Position numbers and translations under genes: made by a program. Under the pieces are notes generated by a model. The model did not search any database, had not been told where the DNA came from, and saw nothing but the letters and a program-made list of their open reading frames with translations. A stretch of DNA of 64,000 bases from Rhodospirillales bacterium (lineage in GTDB: Bacteria > Pseudomonadota > Alphaproteobacteria > Rhodospirillales > Casp-alpha2): positions 1 through 64,000 of the forward strand of contig JAJFII010000009.1 in assembly GCA_021775095.1 (NCBI GenBank). Direction: 5' to 3'. This document shows positions 17,414-28,300 of the stretch, one piece after another. The first letter of the stretch is position 1. The number at the start of each line of letters is the position of its first letter.

Positions 17414-18490
17414 CTATTTTCCCGAATCCCTGTTAAAATGGCTTCCACCTTTGGTTTTCAGGAATTGAGACAATGCGATTTCTTCCTGTTTGATGAATCC
17501 AGCCGGTGCCAGGTCACCGTTGCGTGCCATTTCGATGACTGCGCAGACCGAGGCCGACGTGGTCCAGGCGATGGCGGTTCGCGGTTTGCCGGCGATGGGG
17601 CGTGGCGGGTAGGCGCGGACATATTCCTTGCGTTGCAGGCGGCCGCTGGCCGTCCCTTCGACGGAGGCGTGAATATAAACCATGTCTTCATCGACCGGTG
17701 GTTTGGCATTGGTTAATATGCGACCGGCCTCTGCCCGATTGTCGCGCATCAACAGTTCGTGGAAAAAAAAGTTCATCAAGTCCACATGGCCGGGATACCG
17801 CATGGTTTTGTAGTCCAGGTTGTCGACCCGTCCGCCATAGGTTTCGCACATGGTTCCCAATCCGCCGGACGTGGTAAAGGCTTCCAGTTTGGTGCCGTTC
17901 ACATACAAAGTTTCGCGCCACTCCATGGGAGATACCCATTTATGGTCGCCGTCTTCAATGACTTCGCAATCGTTCAGGTATTCATTGACGACCCCTTCCG
18001 GTGACCAGTTAAAAGCATATCCCAAAAGACCCGTGGGGTTTTGCGGTAAGGCACCAACCCGCAGTCGGATTGATCTGATATTGTCGAACTGAGCCGCCAG
18101 GTGGGCCCCGACAATCCCGATAAATCCTGGCGCCAATCCACATTGCGGAGCCATGACTTGATGTGACGTTTCGCTCAATGTGCGTATGGCCTGAGTGGTT
18201 GATACGTCTTCTGTCAGGTCAAAGTAGGCCATTGCCAATGCGTGGGCCGTCGTCGCCACCGCTTGGTTGAGGTGGTAGGGCAGGCAGGAGAGCACCGCAT
18301 CGAAGGGTTTGAGCGCGGACTTAAGATCATCGGTTTTGGAAACATCCAGGGACTTCGCCGGAAACGCCAAGTCGTGCGGCGCGTTGGTATTGTCAAAGCT
18401 GCAGACCTCAAAACCGGCGTCAAACAACATCTCACTGGCCAGGGTGCCAATTTTACCGCGCCCGAGTACGGCAATTTTATGAAGGGTCAT
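17414..18490 (-). CDS. Saccharopine-dehydrogenase-family oxidoreductase, lysine 6-dehydrogenase-like
   Basis: About 358 residues. N-terminal Rossmann nucleotide-binding motif KIAVLGRGKIGTLAS, then family motifs YFDLTEDVSTT and PQCGLAPGFIGIV, then TSGGLGTMCETYGGRV. These resemble the L-lysine 6-dehydrogenase branch of the family more than saccharopine reductase (judged from memory of the family). The start is uncertain: ATGs at 18490, 18496 and 18517 are in frame. A divergent Lrp-type regulator 130 bases away supports an amino-acid role. Alternatives are other opine or carboxyspermidine dehydrogenases. Confidence 0.78.
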   Translation of the reverse strand: MTLHKIAVLGRGKIGTLASEMLFDAGFEVCSFDNTNAPHDLAFPAKSLDVSKTDDLKSALKPFDAVLSCLPYHLNQAVATTAHALAMAYFDLTEDVSTTQAIRTLSETSHQVMAPQCGLAPGFIGIVGAHLAAQFDNIRSIRLRVGALPQNPTGLLGYAFNWSPEGVVNEYLNDCEVIEDGDHKWVSPMEWRETLYVNGTKLEAFTTSGGLGTMCETYGGRVDNLDYKTMRYPGHVDLMNFFFHELLMRDNRAEAGRILTNAKPPVDEDMVYIHASVEGTASGRLQRKEYVRAYPPRPIAGKPRTAIAWTTSASVCAVIEMARNGDLAPAGFIKQEEIALSQFLKTKGGSHFNRDSGK

Positions 18491-18587
18491 GTGCATTGCT
18501 TTCGGTATATTTATCATTGAAAGGACACTGCTATTTAACCGCAAAAACTGTCGAATTAAAGTTTCATTATGGGCTTTATGCGTATAT

Positions 18588-18608
18588 TATTTGTCTTAAT
18601 CACAAATA
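18588..18608. promoter_or_regulatory. Inverted repeat upstream of the Lrp-type gene
   Basis: TATTTGT (18588-18594) and ACAAATA (18602-18608) form a perfect 7-bp inverted repeat with a 7-base AT-rich centre. It lies 11 bases before the regulator start codon, in the intergenic region shared with the divergent dehydrogenase gene. Size and AT-rich centre fit an Lrp/AsnC-type operator; binding is inferred. Confidence 0.45.
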
Positions 18609-18619
18609 TTACGGACGAT

Positions 18620-19051
18620 ATGGCTATAAACGACAAAGATGAACAATTGATAGCCTTGCTCAGAAACAATGCCCGGCTGCCGGTTTCACAGATCGCCCGG
18701 CACCTCAATGTTTCGAGAACCGCCGCTCAGGTTCGCCTGGAAAAACTCGAACGCACAGGTGTCATCGCCGGGTATAGCGTGCGGTTATCCGCCGCCTTCC
18801 AAAAAAATCGCATCCGGGCCCTGGTGATGATCAAGTCACCGCCGTCAAATCGGCCCACTGTTGAGGCCGCTCTGGCTCGAGTTTCGGCTTTGCAGAGCTT
18901 GCATTCGATCAGCGGCGTCTATGATCTGGTAGCGGAAATATCCGCACCGTCCGTCGGCGAATTGGATCAGGTGATTGATGGCATCGGCCAACTGGAAGGA
19001 GTGGTTGATACCCAATCGTCGATCCTTCTTGCCAGCAAACTGGAGCGTTGA
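18620..19051 (+). CDS. Lrp/AsnC-family transcriptional regulator
   Basis: 143 residues, the normal size. The N-terminal winged helix-turn-helix (DEQLIALLRNNARLPVSQIA, then SRTAAQVRLEKLERTGVIAGY) is followed by an AsnC-type ligand-binding RAM domain (ALVMIKSPP, then LHSISGVYDLVAEI). The frame is open upstream to 18569, but ATG 18620 gives the standard N-terminus. It is transcribed divergently from the lysine-dehydrogenase-like gene and probably controls it in response to an amino acid. Confidence 0.9.
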   Translation: MAINDKDEQLIALLRNNARLPVSQIARHLNVSRTAAQVRLEKLERTGVIAGYSVRLSAAFQKNRIRALVMIKSPPSNRPTVEAALARVSALQSLHSISGVYDLVAEISAPSVGELDQVIDGIGQLEGVVDTQSSILLASKLER

Positions 19052-19196
19052 GCGGGGCCGCAAGCTGCTCGCCGGATCGTGTCGGTGACATCCCTCCGGG
19101 GAGATACACTCCAGGTAAATTAAACTGGCCTTTGCCGTTCGCATTATGGAGACTGACCGTCGTGTAAATCATCAGAATAATGGGTAATAACGGCGC

Positions 19197-20834
19197 ATGG
19201 AAACCTACGACTATATCATTATCGGAGCCGGGTCAGCAGGATGTGTCTTGGCCAATCGGTTATCTGAAAACGGGATTTATTCCGTTTGTCTGCTGGAAGC
19301 CGGACCACGGGACTGGCACCCAATGATACATATTCCCGCCGGGTTCATGAAACTCCTCGATAACAAAACCTTTAACTGGGGGTATCAGACGGAGCCGACA
19401 CCATGGACGGCCGGACGATCGATTTCCGTGCCCCGGGGGAAAACCCTGGGCGGTTCCAGCTCGATAAACGGTAATATTTATTCCCGTGGCCATCGCAACG
19501 ACTACAACGAATGGGCACAACGGGGAAATCGCGGTTGGGGATACGCCGATGTCCTGCCCTATTTTAAACGCTGCGAGGAAAAAATTGGCGAAGGCGATGA
19601 TCGATATCGCGGCCGCCATGGCAACCTGACGGTGACCAACATCGACTGGGCTCATCCGCTGTGTGAAGCCTTTATCGCCGGCGCGGTCAGTCAGGGAATT
19701 CCGAGAAATCCGGACTATAACGGGGCCGGTCAGGAAGGGGTTACCTATACCCAGCGAACCATCAATCGTGGTCGGCGGGTCAGTAGTGCCGGAGCCTTTT
19801 TGCACCCGGCAAAAAAACGACCGAACCTGACCATTAAAACCCACGCCCACGCCACCCAATTGATAATGGATGGCAAACGAGTGACCGGGGTGCGGTATGT
19901 GAAGGGCGGGCGTGGCGGCAAACCGACGGAGCTTGGCGCTGCCAGGGAAGTCGTTTTGGCGGGCGGCGTTTTTAATTCGCCGCAGCTCCTACAGTTATCG
20001 GGAATAGGCAACCCGGAAGATCTCAAGCGGCTGGGCATTGCCGTCAACCACGCGGTGACTGGGGTCGGGTATAATCTGCGGGACCATTTTGCGCCGCGAT
20101 TTACGGCGCGGGTTAAGGGTATTGATACCATCAATCAGCGGGCCCAGGGGGTTGGTTTGGTTGGCGAAGCGGCAAAATGGTTGTTTACCCGAAAAGGAGT
20201 ATTGGCCCAGGGGGCGACCCTGGTGTACGCCTTTTGGCGTTCCCACCCGGCCATTGCCAACAGTGATCTGCAGCTGACCTTTACACCGGCCAGTTATACC
20301 ATGGGGCGTCAGGCCGTGCTGGACCGGTTTCCCGGGATGAGTGTCGCCGCCTGGCAACAACGCCCGGAAAGCGCCGGTTTTACCCGGGCGGTGTCCATTG
20401 ATCCCTTCGATAATCCCCTTATCCAACCGAATTACCTGGACCATGAAACCGACCGGCGGGTTTTGCTGGCGGGCATGAAGACGGCCCGCAATATCTTACA
20501 CTCGGCACCCATGGCTGCTTTTTTTGACGGTGAAGAGTTCCCCGGCGACGATGTGCAGACGGATGACGAATTGATGGACGCGGCAAAAATCCGTGGCACC
20601 ACGACCTTTCATCCCATGGGGACCTGCCGCATGGGCCCCGAAACCGACAGTTCGTCGGTCGTCGACGATCAGCTTCGGGTTCACGGGTTAACCGGCTTGC
20701 GGGTTGTTGATGCGTCGATCATGCCGAGAATGCCGTCAGCCAACTTAAACGCCGCGGTGATTATGATCGCCGACAAGGCATCGGACATGATTTTGGGCCA
20801 TGCGCCACTGCAAGCGGCTGAACTGGATCTTTGA
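19197..20834 (+). CDS. GMC-family FAD oxidoreductase, choline-dehydrogenase-like
   Basis: 545 residues. N-terminal FAD-binding motif YIIIGAGSAGCVLANRLS; GMC signature 1 region RGKTLGGSSSINGNIYSRGH; signature 2 region GGVFNSPQLLQLSGIG; and C-terminal catalytic region with His (TTFHPMGTCRMG) and Asn (SANLNAAVIMIADKAS). Such enzymes oxidise alcohols such as choline or aliphatic alcohols; no neighbouring betB or betI supports choline specifically. It is 145 bases downstream of the Lrp-type gene on the same strand. Confidence 0.88.
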   Translation: METYDYIIIGAGSAGCVLANRLSENGIYSVCLLEAGPRDWHPMIHIPAGFMKLLDNKTFNWGYQTEPTPWTAGRSISVPRGKTLGGSSSINGNIYSRGHRNDYNEWAQRGNRGWGYADVLPYFKRCEEKIGEGDDRYRGRHGNLTVTNIDWAHPLCEAFIAGAVSQGIPRNPDYNGAGQEGVTYTQRTINRGRRVSSAGAFLHPAKKRPNLTIKTHAHATQLIMDGKRVTGVRYVKGGRGGKPTELGAAREVVLAGGVFNSPQLLQLSGIGNPEDLKRLGIAVNHAVTGVGYNLRDHFAPRFTARVKGIDTINQRAQGVGLVGEAAKWLFTRKGVLAQGATLVYAFWRSHPAIANSDLQLTFTPASYTMGRQAVLDRFPGMSVAAWQQRPESAGFTRAVSIDPFDNPLIQPNYLDHETDRRVLLAGMKTARNILHSAPMAAFFDGEEFPGDDVQTDDELMDAAKIRGTTTFHPMGTCRMGPETDSSSVVDDQLRVHGLTGLRVVDASIMPRMPSANLNAAVIMIADKASDMILGHAPLQAAELDL

Positions 20835-20915
20835 TCCGCTTTTAATTGAATTCTAACCGACAACGCTTAAAATTGCCGTTGCCGGATCCCTGATCGCAGA
20901 AAAAGTATTCCGAGG

Positions 20916-22778
20916 ATGAACAGAAAACAACGCCGCCGACTGGCCAAACAAACAGCCACACCGGCAAACCGGGATAAGGCCGCTGAATTGATGGCGGCGG
21001 GTATGGCGTTGGCCCAGGAGGGCCGGAACGAAGAGGCCATCGCGCGTTATCAACGGGCACTGAAAATCGATGACGGCGATACCAATTGCCATTATGTTCT
21101 TGGGGTTTTGCATCGCCGGATCGGGCAACTTGAAGCCGCCATGGGGCATTACCGTAAGGCCGTGACCCTGGCCCCCGGCCATGCCAATGCCTGGTATAAC
21201 CTGGGCAATATTCTGGCTGAACAGGGGCAGATGGCTCTGGCCGAGGAAGCTTTTGGCAATGCCGTCACCGCCGATCCGACAATGGCCGTGGCCTGGAACA
21301 ATCTGGGTAATATTTACAAACGCGGCGGTCAACGCGCCCGGGCAATCGAAGCCTATAGACGGTCCATGGCGATTGAACCGAACACCGTTGATACGCTTTT
21401 TAACTTGGGCGAAGTCTACCGCAGCCAAGGGGCGTTTAACGAGGCGGTTGATTGTTTTAAAAAATCCCTGGCCCTGGTCCCCGATCACATAGCTTCGCTC
21501 AATAATCTGGGTGCCACCTATCGCGATATGAACCGCCTCGACGCGGCGATTACCTGCCTGCAGAAGGCGGTTTCCCTGGCCCCGGAGTTCGGATCTGCCC
21601 TGGTAAATTTGGGCAATTCCCTGTGTGATCGTGGCGACTATCAAGCGGCGGTCGGTTGTTTTGAACGGGCCTTAAAAGTGACTCCCGAGAGCCCCATCGC
21701 CCATACCAATTTTGCTAATTTATTGCAGGTAATGGGCGACCTGGACGGAGCCGTACAGCATTTCAAGGCGGCCCTGGCGCAGGCACCTGATTTTGCCGAT
21801 GGCCATTACAATCTGGGGCTCCACGAATTGCTCGTGGGCCAATACGCGGAAGGTTGGAGCCATTTCAACTGGCGCTGGCAACTGGACGGGTTTCGCCGCA
21901 GTTACCCGCAATTTACCCAGCCCCTGTGGGTCGGCCAGCCGCTTGCCGGTAAGACTCTGCTGGTATGGGACGAGCAGGGGGTTGGCGATACCCTGTTGTT
22001 TGCAGGCGTTATTCCCGATCTGTTGGTCGACGATTGCCAACTGCTGTTTTATGGTGATGGGCGTTTAATCCCGCTCATGAACAGGTCCTTTCCGGATTTG
22101 ATCTGTCGGCCAAAACCACCGGGTGAAGCGCCGGTTGTCGCAGCTGGCGACAAATTCGATTACCACGCACCCATCGGCAATTTAGGTGCTCAACTGAGGC
22201 CCAGTGCAGTTGCATTTGGTGCAAGCAAACCTTACCTTCGCGCCGACCCGGAGCGCCGTAAGTCGCTCCGCCAAAGGTATCAAGCCGATAAAGACAGCTT
22301 GCTGATTGGTTTGGCCTGGCACAGTAAAGGCCCGGATTCCGGTCCCAGAAAATCCATTGATCTGATGGATCTGCAGCCGATTCTTCAAGTTCCGGGTGTG
22401 CGGTTTGTTGATTTACAATACGGCGATACGGCGCAGCAGCGCGATGATATCCGGGCCAAAACCGGGGTCGAGATCCTGCACGATGCGACCGTCGACCAGA
22501 TCGCTGATTTGGACCTGTTTGCGGCACAAACGGCGGCCATGGATTTGGTAGTCTGTATTTCCAATACAACGGCTCACATGGCCGGCGGTTTGGGGGTGCC
22601 AACCCTGCTGCTGAGCTGCCATATCCCGATTTGGTATTGGATGACCGAAGGTGATCGATCGCCCTGGTATCCGTCGCTTCGTTTGTTCCGCCAGGCGCAG
22701 GTCGGAGACTGGTCAGAGGTGATTTCCGCCGTTGCCACCGAGCTCAAATCCCGCAGTGAAAAAGTGGCCCGCTCATAA
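20916..22778 (+). CDS. TPR protein with glycosyltransferase-like C-terminal domain
   Basis: 620 residues. A basic N-terminus (MNRKQRRRLAKQ) is followed by about eight tetratricopeptide repeats to residue 320 (AWYNLGNILAEQGQMALAEE; AWNNLGNIYKRGGQRARAIE). The C-terminal half (about 330-610) contains LLVWDEQGVGDTLLFAGVI and an end region CISNTTAHMAGGLGVPTLLL, resembling the nucleotide-sugar-binding half of glycosyltransferase families 9/41. There is no signal peptide, so it is probably cytoplasmic. It may glycosylate proteins or lipids; substrate unknown. It overlaps the convergent DUF1479 gene by six bases. Confidence 0.78.
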   Translation: MNRKQRRRLAKQTATPANRDKAAELMAAGMALAQEGRNEEAIARYQRALKIDDGDTNCHYVLGVLHRRIGQLEAAMGHYRKAVTLAPGHANAWYNLGNILAEQGQMALAEEAFGNAVTADPTMAVAWNNLGNIYKRGGQRARAIEAYRRSMAIEPNTVDTLFNLGEVYRSQGAFNEAVDCFKKSLALVPDHIASLNNLGATYRDMNRLDAAITCLQKAVSLAPEFGSALVNLGNSLCDRGDYQAAVGCFERALKVTPESPIAHTNFANLLQVMGDLDGAVQHFKAALAQAPDFADGHYNLGLHELLVGQYAEGWSHFNWRWQLDGFRRSYPQFTQPLWVGQPLAGKTLLVWDEQGVGDTLLFAGVIPDLLVDDCQLLFYGDGRLIPLMNRSFPDLICRPKPPGEAPVVAAGDKFDYHAPIGNLGAQLRPSAVAFGASKPYLRADPERRKSLRQRYQADKDSLLIGLAWHSKGPDSGPRKSIDLMDLQPILQVPGVRFVDLQYGDTAQQRDDIRAKTGVEILHDATVDQIADLDLFAAQTAAMDLVVCISNTTAHMAGGLGVPTLLLSCHIPIWYWMTEGDRSPWYPSLRLFRQAQVGDWSEVISAVATELKSRSEKVARS

Positions 22779-24005
22779 ACCCATTTGTGTCCGCCCCTGG
22801 GCTGTCAGGTCGTCGACCGTCGCCCGGCCAACAAAATCAACTTCGTAGTCCTCGGCGGCGAAATCCGGCGCACTGCGCCCGGCAAGGAACGCCTGGGCTT
22901 GTTTTTGGATGTAGACCTGATTTTTACCACATTGCGGCGACGCACCGATATAAATGACATTGGAATATCTCTCGCCCCGGTGTTGGTTCTCCACCGCATG
23001 AATAATATCCGGATGCCACCACACCGTATCGCCGGGTTCGACCTGGGGCAGAGAGACCAACGATGCCAGTAAATCCGGATGCCAATGGTGATCCGCACCG
23101 AGCGCCCGTCCGGCCTCAGCGCCGCACAGGTCGTCGTCAGCCACATCGTCCTGCAGGGCGCGCAATAACATGTAAGCAATCCCCCGGGCGATGGGAACCA
23201 GTTGCAGGGTGCCGTCGCCGGATCCCTGAGGGGTCAGGGCGGTCCAACCCTGAAAAGTACGAAACGCCGAACAGACAGCAGGAGACGGGAATTCTTTGGT
23301 TTGGGTCCGATGGGCCGCTTTCCACGGGTCATAGGCCTGCCAGTCGCCGGCAAACACCGGTCCGTAAATTTTTTGAAAGGCCGGGTCGACCCAACGTTCA
23401 TAGGATCCGGCATCCATGTGTGGTGACAGGCCAAGGGTTTTGTCGCCCGGTTGCCGGCGCCGGGTGCGATCGGCATAAGCGTAATCCAAATCTGGATTAA
23501 ATTCGTCGCCGTTTGGTCCGCGCACATCCCAAAGATGGTTCATAAACCGTTTGCTGGCGGCCATCGACGGGGCCTGGCGGGCCATGACTTGGGGTTTCGA
23601 CCAATAGAGGCCAAAAATCTGCGGTCGGCCCGAGTCAAGCTGGCTGAAGTATTTGTCCAGGCCGGCTTTTTCTTTCTGCTTTTTGTAATAGTCGTTGTCG
23701 TCGATATAAGCGCCCAGTTCCTGGTTCCAGTCCGCCGCCTGGGAGCGCGAAAAAACCCCACGGATGATGGCCGCGCCCCGGTGGCGGATTTGCGCCCTTA
23801 TGTCATGGGAAACCCGTCCTGCGGCGACGTCTGAATAATCGAGTTGCGGAATGACAGATCGACCGGCGGCCTGTTCGCGCCCGATCTGATCGGCTTCCTG
23901 TTTCATGGCGTCCCGGGCCGTCTGAAAGCTTTGTTTTAAGTCTACCCCCTTGGCTATAAGTTGGCGTTTCACTTGGCTTATCTGGTGCTTTATCGACGAG
24001 TCCAT
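22773..24005 (-). CDS. DUF1479-family protein (predicted Fe/2-oxoglutarate-type oxygenase)
   Basis: About 410 residues, the normal family size. Seen: GAAIIRGVFSRSQAADWNQE, the metal-site-like HMDAGSYERWVD (H-x-D) and a downstream His in WWHPDIIHAVENQHRGER, consistent with a jelly-roll iron-dependent oxygenase fold. The family has no assigned reaction that I can support. It is the only minus-strand gene here besides thiamine pyrophosphokinase, 36 bases downstream; the two may be co-transcribed, with the kinase gene upstream. Confidence 0.8.
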   Translation of the reverse strand: MDSSIKHQISQVKRQLIAKGVDLKQSFQTARDAMKQEADQIGREQAAGRSVIPQLDYSDVAAGRVSHDIRAQIRHRGAAIIRGVFSRSQAADWNQELGAYIDDNDYYKKQKEKAGLDKYFSQLDSGRPQIFGLYWSKPQVMARQAPSMAASKRFMNHLWDVRGPNGDEFNPDLDYAYADRTRRRQPGDKTLGLSPHMDAGSYERWVDPAFQKIYGPVFAGDWQAYDPWKAAHRTQTKEFPSPAVCSAFRTFQGWTALTPQGSGDGTLQLVPIARGIAYMLLRALQDDVADDDLCGAEAGRALGADHHWHPDLLASLVSLPQVEPGDTVWWHPDIIHAVENQHRGERYSNVIYIGASPQCGKNQVYIQKQAQAFLAGRSAPDFAAEDYEVDFVGRATVDDLTAQGRTQMGL

Positions 24006-24040
24006 GGGTGATCCTGTTCTTTTTTAGGGGCGGGGGTGGT

Positions 24041-24724
24041 TCAGGTTTGGATTAAAAAATCAGCCAATACCGCCCGCAAGGATGAATTGGGCAGAATGAC
24101 CGCATAATTATAGGCATATTCCGGTGCCGGTGAAATATGGAATTCGGGCTCCGACGTTTGATTGGAGACGCCAATGGCCGTGCCGTTTTCCAGGGTCAGA
24201 CCGGCCAGCGGGTATTTAAGGCCCGTCGAGCCGGTAAATTTGGCCGCGCCCAGGGGGAAGAGGGAAACCCGAGTATGTGTGGGCAGGGCCAGGGTTAGGG
24301 GTCCCTGCGGCAGATATAACAAATCCTCTTGATCGACCATCACGATCCGTTTTGTCGTCCGGTATTTGGTGATCACGTGCAGCGCCGCCAGACTGTGATC
24401 CAGGCGACGGCCCCAGAACCCAAAGGCAATGAACAGCGGAGCCTGCAGGCTATAGAGGGCCTTTTCATAATCCGTTGTCTCCTGCTCGGCGATTTCCACG
24501 ACCTGGCAAATCAGGCGCAGACCCCTGGAATCGTCGATGGAATCCAAATCTCCGATTACCAAATCGGGCTCGATGCCCCGGGCGGCCAGGGGGTTGGCAC
24601 CACCGTCAACGGCAACCAACGGCAGGCCCAAGGATTTGACTTGTTCGAAGGCCGGCCAGGCGATGGTGCCGCCGCCCACCAGGACAACCGGGGTTTCATA
24701 GGTTTTGGCTGGCTTTTGTTTCAT
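24041..24724 (-). CDS. Thiamine pyrophosphokinase
   Basis: 227 residues. Transfers pyrophosphate from ATP to thiamine to make thiamine diphosphate. Diagnostic motifs: VAVDGGANPL, VIGDLDSIDD (metal-binding aspartates), ETTDYEKAL and GFWGRRLDHSLAAL, followed by the C-terminal beta-sandwich thiamine-binding domain (GLKYPLAGLTLENG and the S-N-Q-T segment). Length is typical for bacterial enzymes. It starts with ATG 24724 and lies upstream of the DUF1479 gene on the same strand. Confidence 0.88.
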   Translation of the reverse strand: MKQKPAKTYETPVVLVGGGTIAWPAFEQVKSLGLPLVAVDGGANPLAARGIEPDLVIGDLDSIDDSRGLRLICQVVEIAEQETTDYEKALYSLQAPLFIAFGFWGRRLDHSLAALHVITKYRTTKRIVMVDQEDLLYLPQGPLTLALPTHTRVSLFPLGAAKFTGSTGLKYPLAGLTLENGTAIGVSNQTSEPEFHISPAPEYAYNYAVILPNSSLRAVLADFLIQT

Positions 24725-24850
24725 CTTTTATCTCTTCGGTGCCTTTTTGGCATGGGGTTTGGCGCGACGGCTATTGTGATGTCCCCGGCCATGGTAAGGC
24801 CGGGGCGCGCCGATCAAAAGCCGCAATTTACGGATCCGTTTGATTGGTGG

Positions 24851-25228
24851 TTATGGCCAATGGGTAACCAGATTCCCGGCGACAAAATAAACCGCCACGA
24901 GGCTGACTGCCGATCCGCATAGCGGCACTCGGCGGGGCCGGTTAAAGGCATTTCGGCGATGGTGGTTGGTTAATTTAAGGCGCAGCAACGCACCATTGAC
25001 CAAACAGGAGATCACCAACAGAACCAGAGATGTGGTTTCAGCCAGGATTTCCGGGGTGACCTTTAAGGCCAGAACAGCGGTAATGGAAACCACCGATAAT
25101 GGTGCCGTAATCGGAGTTCGTGTCCGCCCATGTATTCGGTCGAAACCGGCCAAGGACCAGCCCTGACGGGCATGCCACAGCGGACGCCCGCCCCGCCAGC
25201 CAATCATTTTAAGCCAATACCAATTCAT
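24851..25228 (-). pseudogene. C-terminal remnant of an APC-family amino-acid permease
   Basis: The 125 residues match only the last third of an amino-acid/polyamine permease: LWHARQGWSLAGFDRIHGRT corresponds to the usual junction before the tenth helix, followed by RTPITAPLSVVSITAVLAL and two further helices (TTSLVLLVISCLVNGALLRL; VSLVAVYFVAGNLV). An intact family member has about 400-450 residues and 12 helices. The missing part would lie where the RND gene leader is (25229-25311), so the N-terminus has been deleted. Possibly translated but not expected to transport. Confidence 0.65.
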
Positions 25229-25311
25229 GTTTTTGGTTGCATTCTTTTGTGTTAAAATAAACCGAACACGGAGATCGTGTTGGACTCGACACGGCGTTAG
25301 AGGAATTCGCC

Positions 25312-28300
25312 ATGAATATAATCGCGCTGGCCATCAAACGGCCCATGGCCGTAGTTGCCGGTGTTTTGATGCTGGTGGTCTTAGGTCTGGCCGCTATGCG
25401 CACCATTCCCATCCAACTGACGCCTGACGTGACCCGGCCGCTGCTGGTTGTCCTGACCTATTGGTCCGGTGTTGCGCCGCTCGAGGTCGAGCGGGAAATC
25501 ACCAATAAAATCGAGCAGGAACTGGCGGGTATTGAAGGCCTGGAAGTGATCAGCAGCCAGTCGCAACTGGGACGCTCACGGATTTCCCTGGAGTTTAACG
25601 TCGAACAGAACATGGATCGGGCGTTCATGTTGGTTTCCAACCGTTTGAACGGGGTTACCAACCTGCCCGACGAAGCGACGGAACCACGAATTCGCACCTC
25701 GACCTCCGATGATGTGCCGATTGCCCGGTTTGCTATTACCCACACCGGCGACAACCAAACGCCGATCGAAACCTATGGTGATTTTGTTAATGACATCGTG
25801 GTCGACCGCCTGGAACGGGTCAAAGGCGTGTCGCAAATCAGCGCGTCGGGGGGCAGTGGGCGCGAATTGCAGGTGGTTGTCGAACCCGATGCCCTGGCCC
25901 GTTATAAACTGACCGTACCGCAGGTCATGCAGGCCCTGCGCGGTGCAAACGCGACGATCACCGGTGGTGCCGTCGATGAAGGTAAACGCCGTTATATCGT
26001 GCGCACGGATTCCGACACTTCAAGCATCGAACTGGTCGAAAAAGTTGTCCTGAACACGTATTTTGATGCGGCCCGTCAGCGCCTTGTCAACGTCACCGTC
26101 GGCGATGTGGCCCATGTCCAGTTTGGCTTTGAGGAGCCGACCAGCCAACGGCGGTTCAATGGTCAGCCGATGATCCGTCTGAACGCCATCCGCGAAACCG
26201 GCGCCAATGTGATCGCCACCATGGAGGGCTTAAGGGCGGCGGCCGATGATCTTAACAAAACCATCCTGGCCGATGAAAATCTGAAGATGGAATTGTTTTA
26301 CGACGAAACCGTCTACATCACATCGGCGATCAGTCTGGTCCAACAGAACATCTATGTGGGTGGCACCCTGGCGGCGCTTATTTTGTTATTGTTCCTGCGC
26401 TCGGCCCGGGCCACTCTGATTGTCTCGATTGCCATTCCGGTTTCGGTCATCGGAGCCTTCGTCGCCATGGCCCTGCTCGGCCGTTCGCTCAATGTCATTT
26501 CCCTGGCGGGCATTGCCTTTTCCGTCGGATTGGTCGTCGACGCGGCGATTGTCGTGCTCGAAAACATCTATCGATACCGGGAAAAAGGTGAACCGGCGGA
26601 AAAAGCCGCGCTGATCGGCACCAAACAGGTGTGGGGGGCCATTCTGGCGTCGGCCCTAACCACTGTGGCGGTGTTTGCGCCGTTGTTAATCCTGCAGTTG
26701 CAGGCCGGTCAGCTGTTCCGCGATATCGCCGTCGCCATATCGGTCTCCGTACTGCTGTCCCTGCTGGTTTCCGTGACGGTCATTCCCGTATTGGCAAAAA
26801 CCCTTTTGGCCAAGGATCAGGGGTCCCTGTCGGACAAACGCCTACGCCTGCCATTCATCGATCCCTTGGCCCGGGCCTTTGTAAATGGGGTGTTGGCGTT
26901 GCTTGGCAAAATCATATCGCGGAAACCCCTGGCCGCCCTGCTGGCTCTGATTATCTGTGCGACAACCGGATTTGGCACTGTCTATATGTTACCCAAACTT
27001 GACTATCTGCCCGACGGTAACCGCAATTTTGTTTTTGGCCGCATTCAACCGCCACCGGGGTTTAACCTGGAAACCACGTCGGCCGTGGCTGAACGCATCG
27101 AAAATGCCGTGCGTCCCCTGTGGTCGCGGGTCAGTGGCGCAGAATCGGCACCGGGTGAGCCACCGAAAATTTCCAATTTTTTCTTTTTGGCGTTTCGTAA
27201 TTTTACCCTGGTTGGTGCCAGCGCTGTCGATATTACCCGGGCCGGTGAACTGGTTCCGGTGCTCAGGAAAACGGTTTTTGATGAACCCGGTATGCGCGGC
27301 ATTATTGCCCAGTCGTCGATTTTCGGGCGCCAAATTGGCGGCTCGCGGGTCATCAATCTGGACATTTCCGGAGAAAACCTGGATCAGATTCTCGAAATTG
27401 CCCGGACCGCCGACCAACTGGTGCGCCGCGCCCTGCCAAGCGGCGAGGGGAACCAGGTTCGGCCCCGCCCGGGCCTGGAAATTGACGCGCCGGAAGTCCG
27501 TGTATTGCCCAATTTGCAGCGCCTGGCATCGGCCGGTTTAACGGCCAAGGATCTGGGCCAGACCATCGATGTCCTCAACGAAGGGGCGCGGGTGCTGGAA
27601 ATTAATGTCGGTTCGAAGCGCCTGGATTTGACCCTGAAGGGCCCTGATAACGTGGTCAATTCGACCCAGGGCATCGAAAACCTGCCGATCGTTACGGGAA
27701 CCGGCGGCATCGTTCCGGCGCAATCGTTGGCCGATATTGAGGTCACCGTCGGACCCGGCGAAATTCGCCATATGGAACGCACCCGGACCGTCACCCTGCA
27801 AATCCGCCCGGCCAAACGGTTGCCCCTGGAAACGGCCATTGGCATCCTGCAAACCGAGGTTTTTGACAAACTGCGGGCCGAGGGATTACCCCCCGGAATT
27901 AAACTGAGTCTGTCGGGTGCCGCCGACAATTTAACCAAAACCTGGAACGCCCTTAAATTAAATTTGCTGGTTGCCATCGTTATTGTCTATCTGGTGATGG
28001 CGGTGTTGTTTGAAAGCCTGTTGTTCCCCCTGGTCATTTTGTTTTCTGTGCCCCTGGCGACCGCCGGCGGGGTCGCCGGATTGGCGTTGCTCAACACCGT
28101 TGTCGCGCAGCCTTTGGATATGATGACCATGCTCGGGTTTGTCATCCTGATCGGCATTGTGGTTAACAATGCGATTTTGCTGGTCGATCAAACCCTGCAG
28201 CACCTGCGGCTGGAGGGTATGGCACCGGCGGATTCCATACTGGCAGCGACCCGCAGCCGAATGCGGCCGATATTTATGTCGACCTTAACCAGTATCTTTG

